From assembly GCA_946479435.1 (NCBI GenBank), contig CAMLFX010000092.1, positions 1 through 11,856 on the forward strand: 11,856 nucleotides of DNA, in the 5' to 3' direction. Under the pieces are notes generated by a model. The model was not told the origin of the DNA. It ran no database searches and saw only the letters and a program-made list of their open reading frames with translations. Each line of letters opens with the position of its first letter. The stretch's first letter is position 1. Positions 6,853 to 11,856 of this stretch are shown piece by piece. The position numbers and the translations under genes were made by a program. Source of the stretch: an uncultured Sphingobacteriales bacterium (lineage in GTDB: Bacteria; Bacteroidota; Bacteroidia; Chitinophagales; Chitinophagaceae).

Positions 6853-6884
6853 GTAACGGGTGGTTTTAAACGCTTCACATACAT
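6849..6884 (-). other. Eleven-codon leader ORF overlapping the sigma factor start
   Basis: ATG at 6882-6884 opens MYVKRLKPPVT and stops at TGA 6849-6851. The stop overlaps the proposed TTG start of the sigma gene as TTGA, the same geometry as the common ATGA translational-coupling junction. It could be a coupling leader. Alternatively, it is the true N-terminus of the sigma factor separated from its frame by a one-base indel in or near the TTTAAAACCACCC stretch. The peptide itself matches nothing I know. Confidence 0.35.
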
Positions 6885-7026
6885 AAGACTGAAACTCTTA
6901 TACATGCGTTGGGTTGCACCCATATATTTTTTGTGGTTTAACAATAGATTACAACGCTAATATATAGCCGTTTATGCGATTATGAACATTTTGTCACTTA
7001 TATTCAATCAAATAGAATGTAAGCTC

Positions 7027-8910
7027 TTATTTTTTGTTTATGACCAAAGCATCCAGCGTGGTTTGCGCCAACGGATGATAATTCATGCGATATTTTTGAT
7101 ATATACTCTTAGCCATAGCTTCTTTACCTGTCTCCATCATTTCCTGGTATAAGGGTTCTATAAATTTACGCCTGCCCACCCTACTCAGGAAACTTTCCAT
7201 TTGATTATAGGCCGGCTTATAATCTGCTGCTATGGCCATAATGAACCATTGGTTAGCTATTTCGCTATTGCCGCTATCTGTAAAATGAAATTGTGCATCA
7301 AGCGCGGCCATTTTATCAGCAGATAAAGTTTTAGGCATTTTCCGCAGGAAGTGCAGCCATTCATAGGTTGTCCAGCCATTGGTATTGAGGTCTTTGGCTG
7401 CTGTGCCATTTTCAAAAGTTATACGTGCTTTATCAACTTTATCAAAACGCTCATGATCGGCACGAGGGGCATTTTCAGGTATGCCGGGGCCATATATCCA
7501 TGCATTGATATCCAGCTTTTTTGCGAGGTTGCTATCGCCTTTTATCAGATTTGTATTCAAATAATCGATAAACTGTTCGGTTGTTATGGTTTTAAATGCA
7601 TGTTCTTCGAAATACTTATTAAGAAATGCGTCCATTTTATCCCTACCAACATTATTTTCTATCAACTTAAGCAAAAGAGCGCCTTTCTCGTAAGCAATAT
7701 CTGTTAATCCATCATCAGGGTCGCGGCCTGAAAGATCGAGTTTGAGATGAGTATCCTTACTATCCTTACCCAGGTCATCTACCGCTTTTTCAAGGTCCTG
7801 ATAGCCTATTTCCCAAAGCATGTCGGTATAGCTTTTATCAGTCATAGCTTCAGTCAGGCGGCGTTCGAAGTAAACGGTAAAACCTTCATTCAGCCAGAAA
7901 TCGTTCCAAGTGGCGTTGGTTACCAGGTTGCCGCTCCAGCTATGCGCCAGTTCATGCGCTATAAGGTTCACCAAAGAGCGATCGCCGGAAATAACGGTAG
8001 GTGTGCAGAAAGTAAGCTTAGGGTTTTCCATACCACCAATGGGGAAACCGGGAGGTAGCACCAGCACATCGTACCTGCCCCAGCGGTAAGGGCCATAGAG
8101 CTTTTCTGCTGTATTTACCATTTTCCCTATGTCTTCAAATTCATAACGCGCTTTAGCCAGCATACCCGGCTCGGCATATACGCCGGTACGTTCATCTATA
8201 TCTTTAAATTGTATATCGCCCACAGCCAGGGCCATTAAATAGGCGGGCACGGGGATATCCATTTCAAAATAGTAAACACCATTATCATTTTTCTTTTGCG
8301 GATTTTTTGCGCTCATCAAAGCCATAAGGCCTTTGGGTACGGTAACTTTTGCGGTATATGCAAAACGGATACCCGGCCCATCGGCACATGGTATCCACGA
8401 GCGGGCATAGATAGATTCTGACTGCGTATATAAAAACGGGTATTTCTTATCATAGGTTTGCTGTGGCGCCAGCCATTGCAATGCTGTAGCATTAGGGCCG
8501 GTAGTATATTTTATACGCACCACTTGTGTTTGTTCACCAATAGGAATATCCAACACCCTACCCAGGTGTTCCACAAACTCACCTAATTTATATTCAGCAA
8601 TTTCCCCATCTACCCAAACACTATCAATTGTAAGATCGTAAGTATCCAGCTTTAAGCTTTTCTCTTTTTTATCATTAGCGATTGTCCATGTAGCATAGCC
8701 GGAGATCTGTTTTTGCTGAAAACTAACGCTGATATCCAGATCTAAATGCTTAATATTTACTACATCTGCGTTCGACTGAGTATGAATATCTTTTGTAGCC
8801 TGCATGGTATCAGCGTTGGGTATATTGGAGGCAGCTTGTTCTTTATCGTTGTTGCAAGCAGTGAATAGCAAGGCCGAAACCACTATCAATGAGAAAACCT
8901 TTCTTATCAT
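7027..8910 (-). CDS. M1-family metallopeptidase lipoprotein, leukotriene A4 hydrolase/aminopeptidase B type
   Basis: 627 residues. Lipoprotein signal with lipobox LFTAC (Cys19), so probably membrane-anchored outside the cytoplasm. M1 fold in order: N-terminal beta domain (~50-230) with SWIPCADGPGIRFAYTAKV, the exopeptidase motif GGMEN (292-296), and the zinc site HELAH (319-323) plus Glu342 in WLNEGFTVYFERR, the correct 18-residue spacing. Tyr407 (AYEKG) is the expected catalytic Tyr. The C-terminal helical domain carries GRRKF (579-583), corresponding to the Arg/Lys carboxylate-recognition pair of human LTA4H (R563/K565). The likely role is trimming N-terminal residues from peptides in the periplasm or at the outer membrane. 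The gene starts 21 bases after the permease stop, so it is the third gene of the ABC operon. Confidence 0.93.
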   Translation of the reverse strand: MIRKVFSLIVVSALLFTACNNDKEQAASNIPNADTMQATKDIHTQSNADVVNIKHLDLDISVSFQQKQISGYATWTIANDKKEKSLKLDTYDLTIDSVWVDGEIAEYKLGEFVEHLGRVLDIPIGEQTQVVRIKYTTGPNATALQWLAPQQTYDKKYPFLYTQSESIYARSWIPCADGPGIRFAYTAKVTVPKGLMALMSAKNPQKKNDNGVYYFEMDIPVPAYLMALAVGDIQFKDIDERTGVYAEPGMLAKARYEFEDIGKMVNTAEKLYGPYRWGRYDVLVLPPGFPIGGMENPKLTFCTPTVISGDRSLVNLIAHELAHSWSGNLVTNATWNDFWLNEGFTVYFERRLTEAMTDKSYTDMLWEIGYQDLEKAVDDLGKDSKDTHLKLDLSGRDPDDGLTDIAYEKGALLLKLIENNVGRDKMDAFLNKYFEEHAFKTITTEQFIDYLNTNLIKGDSNLAKKLDINAWIYGPGIPENAPRADHERFDKVDKARITFENGTAAKDLNTNGWTTYEWLHFLRKMPKTLSADKMAALDAQFHFTDSGNSEIANQWFIMAIAADYKPAYNQMESFLSRVGRRKFIEPLYQEMMETGKEAMAKSIYQKYRMNYHPLAQTTLDALVINKK

Positions 8911-8931
8911 TCTATATTTTGTATTTGAACG

Positions 8932-10614
8932 TTATGCCTCAGCTATGTATATATTTTTCCAGCTTGTATTTTTCAAACTGTCCCATACTAGCCAGAGGAA
9001 GATAGCGGATAAAATTATAAATAATACCTCTAACCACCAGAATACACTGGCCAAATAGTGGCTAAAACCTAAAATACCTATTAGCAGAAAGCTGGAAAGG
9101 ACGCGAGTAAATGTCTTCATACCGGTCGATTTCATTTGCTCTTTTACGGAAAAAGGTAGTGTTCTTTGATTAAGCCGTGCAGTGCAGGCTGTAAATACGG
9201 TTACATTAACCGCAGCCAGTAAAACATCGATAATAGCATGTGGCCCCCAAACATACACAACAAATACACCTATTATTGTTATAAACGGTAAAAAGAACTT
9301 TATCCATAAGGCTTTAAACGAGCCTGTCAATAAGTTTCCCGGTGTTTCTACAGGAGCGGAATAATATATCCATGCAGCTTTATATTGCTCTGATATATTT
9401 ACATAATTCATAGCCTGCATCATAGCAAAGGCCGACATGTATAAGAGTATGTAAAAAGAATGGGATTGTGGTAACTCCCGCCATACATCGCCGAAAGGCT
9501 TATCATCCATCAGCAGCAAATAGAAAAAATAAACAGGCACATAAGCAAATGATGGATACACACGCATTTTAAATGACCGGCTACGGGACGTTTGCAACCA
9601 TGTAAGCATGAACCCCGCCTTACTTAGTGGATTACTATTGGTTATGGCAGACATTTTCTGAGCAAGAGTACTTTTTATCTTTTTATCATTTTTTACGGTG
9701 GTATGCTCATGTATCTCTACCCCATCAATAGCCGCTATTTTTTGACCGAATGTAGGTGCGAACCATTTAAGCGTTATCCATAAACTTGCCAGTGGGAAGA
9801 CGATAGCCAAAATACTGAGCAGCATAGTACCTGGCAATTCCGTTTTAAAACCTAACCACGACCAGCATGCAGCCAGCCAATAAGGCGGGGTAAGCCGTAC
9901 CCAACCATAATCTTTTATATCAGCCTGTATGAAAGCCTGGCTTTTGGTTATTCCCTGCATCAGGTAGTAGAACGCTACAACGAAAATGGTAAAAGCTATC
10001 TGGAACGAACTGATAATGTTTTTGAAGCGCTCAGCACTAGCTAATCTCAATATCAATAAATAAATACCATTTACCAGGAACAACGCTATAAATACCATTA
10101 ATACCAATGGCAGTGGAAACAAAACTGCTGATGGCCATCCTTTATCAATACCTAAAACTATCCAGCCCGGTAGCGACATAGGAAGCACTACCCTGAATAA
10201 ATAAATGAATACATACAAGTTGCGCGATAAAAACAATGTCTGGTCGCTGATAGGCTTAGGTATCAGTATGAATTTATCTGTAGAATCAATAAGTACGTTA
10301 GAAAAATCGGTAATGAGGGAAAATGTGAGTATGAACAGGAACATTGTAAAATACATAGTAAGCCCAAAAATGGTATCCTGCAAATACAATAGCGGGAACA
10401 TATATATCAAGCCCATACAGAAGTAGATAAACATATTCAGCACAGAGCTGAATTTTCGCGCCTTCCCTTCTTTACGCCTGCCAAAAGATAATGGCTTGCG
10501 ATCATCCATTTTTAGCTTTACAGTCAGTATCGCTTTCAATTGTACAATATCGGCACCCATAGCGCGCCATACACCTGAAAATAACATTACTAACGCCAGG
10601 AATACCTTATTCAT
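8932..10614 (-). CDS. Polytopic ABC transporter permease
   Basis: 560 residues with about 12 hydrophobic segments, at roughly 60-78, 84-103, 131-154, 164-190, 200-222, 262-285, 352-369, 385-403, 435-456, 460-478, 503-523 and 525-545. A long polar cytoplasmic loop (~286-350) divides it into two halves. The first 55 residues form a charged N-terminal region. The segment SEQYKAAWIYYSAP (408-421) resembles a recurring motif of large ABC permeases encoded beside a single ATPase. Its ATG overlaps the ATPase gene end by 8 bases (ATGAATAA), a strong sign of coupled translation and a shared complex. Export is more likely than import because no binding protein is present. The substrate is unknown; the neighbouring peptidase hints at a peptide or protein cargo, but that is inference. 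Confidence 0.85.
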   Translation of the reverse strand: MNKVFLALVMLFSGVWRAMGADIVQLKAILTVKLKMDDRKPLSFGRRKEGKARKFSSVLNMFIYFCMGLIYMFPLLYLQDTIFGLTMYFTMFLFILTFSLITDFSNVLIDSTDKFILIPKPISDQTLFLSRNLYVFIYLFRVVLPMSLPGWIVLGIDKGWPSAVLFPLPLVLMVFIALFLVNGIYLLILRLASAERFKNIISSFQIAFTIFVVAFYYLMQGITKSQAFIQADIKDYGWVRLTPPYWLAACWSWLGFKTELPGTMLLSILAIVFPLASLWITLKWFAPTFGQKIAAIDGVEIHEHTTVKNDKKIKSTLAQKMSAITNSNPLSKAGFMLTWLQTSRSRSFKMRVYPSFAYVPVYFFYLLLMDDKPFGDVWRELPQSHSFYILLYMSAFAMMQAMNYVNISEQYKAAWIYYSAPVETPGNLLTGSFKALWIKFFLPFITIIGVFVVYVWGPHAIIDVLLAAVNVTVFTACTARLNQRTLPFSVKEQMKSTGMKTFTRVLSSFLLIGILGFSHYLASVFWWLEVLFIILSAIFLWLVWDSLKNTSWKNIYIAEA

Positions 10615-11425
10615 TTTCTTGTGTTGGTTTTAAAAATGATGTATCCCTGTCATTATTGTCAGAATAAAAACCACCAGTTCTCATATTTGTGCTGCCATCA
10701 GAAGTCAGTCTGGCGAATATTTGCTCCAGCGAATCGTTACCACCTTGTTTCAACTCTTGTATGGTGGCATTGGCTACTATTGTTCCTTTATCTATCAGCA
10801 CTATTCTATCCGATACTTTTTCCACCACATCCATCATGTGCGAACAATAAAATATTGTTTTACCTTCCTGCTTCAACACCTGCAACATTTCCTTTACCAG
10901 TATCACCGCATTTGCATCCAGGCCCGAAAGTGGTTCATCAAGTATTAGGATATCCGGATTATGTAATAAGCCTGATGTAAGGAGTATCTTTTGCCTCATG
11001 CCTTTGGAAAAGCTATCCATACGCTGATCTATATTTGATAACAAACCAAAAGACTGCAATATCCGCTCCATCCGCTCGTTAATTACAGCGTCGGGTAAAT
11101 GATATAGCTTACCGGTGAAAGTTAAATACTCACGTGGGGTCAACAAATCGTACAGTTCAGCTAGTTCAGGCACATACCCAATCCTTCTCTTAATCGCCAT
11201 AATATTATCCCGAAGTGGCTCCCCGTCAACTAGTACATCACCCGAATAATCCTGGATAATACCCGTTAATATTTTTACGGTAGTTGATTTGCCCGCGCCA
11301 TTCGGTCCTATATATCCTATTATCTGCCCCGGATAGATATCGAGATCGATACCTTTTAGTACCTCTTTATCTCCATAATTTTTTTTGAGACGCTTCAGTG
11401 AAATTTTGGGTTGCAAAAAATTCAT
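10607..11425 (-). CDS. ABC transporter ATP-binding protein
   Basis: 272 residues with a full nucleotide-binding domain: Walker A GPNGAGKST (40-48), Q-loop region GYVPELAELYDLLT (83-96; Glu at the usual Gln position, as in many ABC-2-type ATPases), signature FSKGMRQ (139-145), Walker B ILILDEP (159-165), D-loop SGLDA (167-171) and H-loop His196. The last ~30 residues (from ~242) are a polar extension beyond the conserved domain and carry the overlap with the permease gene. It is the first gene of the unit with the permease and the M1 peptidase, and energises that transporter from the cytoplasmic face. The ATG at 11425 places the strand-1 sequence PKISLKRLKKNYG correctly. No clear consensus promoter is seen upstream. 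Confidence 0.95.
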   Translation of the reverse strand: MNFLQPKISLKRLKKNYGDKEVLKGIDLDIYPGQIIGYIGPNGAGKSTTVKILTGIIQDYSGDVLVDGEPLRDNIMAIKRRIGYVPELAELYDLLTPREYLTFTGKLYHLPDAVINERMERILQSFGLLSNIDQRMDSFSKGMRQKILLTSGLLHNPDILILDEPLSGLDANAVILVKEMLQVLKQEGKTIFYCSHMMDVVEKVSDRIVLIDKGTIVANATIQELKQGGNDSLEQIFARLTSDGSTNMRTGGFYSDNNDRDTSFLKPTQENE

Positions 11426-11705
11426 ATAACTGTCAATTAATAATTTAACTACCGGTTAAAACAATAAAGTTCACTTGTTGTAATACGCAACTTAATCTAA
11501 AGAAAAAGTAAAAACAAGTATTAGATAAAAACTCAGAACAGTAAAGCATCTCAGCCTGTGCATGCTAATTGACAGAATATTTTTATTCATACCTAGCCAA
11601 CCACTAAACCACAAAAAATTGTCTTTATTATCATAACAGTTTGTAAAACTCATTTCCCTAATCTGTCATTCTGTTATATAAGCATTTTAACCTAATTGTA
11701 AACCT
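11426..11705. other. Divergent intergenic region between ABC operon and exoprotein gene
   Basis: 280 AT-rich bases without a convincing gene; the longest ATG frame I followed is only 24 codons (from 11562, +). It holds a short inverted repeat TTTAAC/GTTAAA (11444-11449 and 11455-11460), 19 bases upstream of the ATPase ATG, that could be an operator. It also holds a widely spaced 10-base inverted repeat. TTTG with TAATCTGT downstream (around 11640-11670) is a poor promoter match for the plus-strand gene. No terminator or RNA gene recognised. Confidence 0.5.
11430..11575. repeat. Spaced 10-base inverted repeat
   Basis: CTGTCAATTA at 11430-11439 is the exact reverse complement of TAATTGACAG at 11566-11575, with 126 bases between the arms. 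The match stops at both ends. It could be paired operator half-sites or chance in an AT-rich region; no transposase gene or flanking direct repeat is seen. Confidence 0.3.
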
Positions 11706-11856
11706 ATGAGAAAGCTAACACATTACTTGCTGATACCCTGCCTTTTTTTATTGGGCATGTGTATCAAACCAGGCAAGGCACATGCATCGCATGCAGCAGG
11801 TGCTGAGATCGTTTATGAGTACATTAGCGGTAGCACTTACCGTTTTATCATTAAAT
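11706..11856 (+). CDS. N-terminus of a secreted exoprotein, probably gliding/PKD-domain type (truncated by the window)
   Basis: ATG at 11706 opens 50 codons to the window edge. The start MRKLTHYLLIPCLFLLGMC is a good Sec signal peptide: basic n-region, hydrophobic core and small residues before a likely cut near AHA/S (residues ~26-28). The mature start, SHAAGAEIVYEYISGSTYRF, resembles the first domain of very large Bacteroidota surface or secreted proteins. Those typically begin with an H/GGE..YEY..G..Y.I..K stretch, carry many Ig/PKD-like repeats and end in a type IX secretion or gliding-associated (CHU_C) C-terminal domain. That identification uses only this short stretch; the rest of the protein is not in the window. 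Divergent from the ABC operon. Confidence 0.7.
   Translation, partial: MRKLTHYLLIPCLFLLGMCIKPGKAHASHAAGAEIVYEYISGSTYRFIIK

Noticed and set aside
6910..6930. Hairpin TGGGT-TGC-ACCCA followed by a T-rich stretch on the plus strand
   Set aside because: It resembles a small terminator in the plus direction, but no plus-strand gene ends there and the stem is only 5 bp.
11562..11636. 24-codon ATG frame on the plus strand in the right intergenic region
   Set aside because: Too short, with no motif and no ribosome binding site; expected by chance.

Overview
The window looks like a chromosomal segment of a Bacteroidota member, most likely from the Chitinophagales/Sphingobacteriia side. Four things point there. 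There are almost no Shine-Dalgarno sequences. One intergenic region holds a good match to the Bacteroidota promoter (TTTG / TAnnTTTG). An ECF sigma factor is paired with a large anti-sigma/beta-barrel protein. The right edge holds the start of a secreted protein like the large gliding/PKD-type exoproteins of this phylum. Base composition looks even, and I see no mobile element, CRISPR array, tRNA or rRNA. Product names come from motifs read by eye, not from database searches.

Layout. Positions 2-127 (+) are the last 41 codons of an unidentified protein. It converges on a receiver-like protein that lacks the phospho-aspartate (141-560, -), which has a possible 51-residue small ORF just upstream (578-733, -). 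After a divergent intergenic region come a CorC/HlyC-type membrane protein (982-2292, +) and, convergent to it, a membrane-anchored dihaem cytochrome c (2340-3332, -), with a terminator hairpin between them. A queuosine-precursor transporter of the YhhQ family (3477-4256, +) diverges from the cytochrome. Its stop codon overlaps the stop of the next gene on the opposite strand.

The most interesting part is 4253-6852 (-): an ECF sigma factor followed 11 bases later by a 670-residue protein. That protein has a short cytoplasmic N-terminus, one inner-membrane helix, a disordered linker of about 350 residues and a C-terminal outer-membrane beta-barrel. This is the architecture of the dual-membrane-spanning anti-sigma factors (Dma type) described in Bacteroides, which would carry an outer-membrane signal straight to a cytoplasmic sigma factor. 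The sigma factor has no usable ATG: it appears to start at TTG, overlapped by the stop codon of an 11-codon leader ORF.

The right part is a three-gene minus-strand operon: an ABC ATPase (10607-11425), a polytopic permease overlapping it by 8 bases (8932-10614), and an M1 lipoprotein peptidase of the leukotriene-A4-hydrolase type 21 bases further on (7027-8910). A 280-base intergenic region then leads to the truncated exported protein (11706-11856, +).
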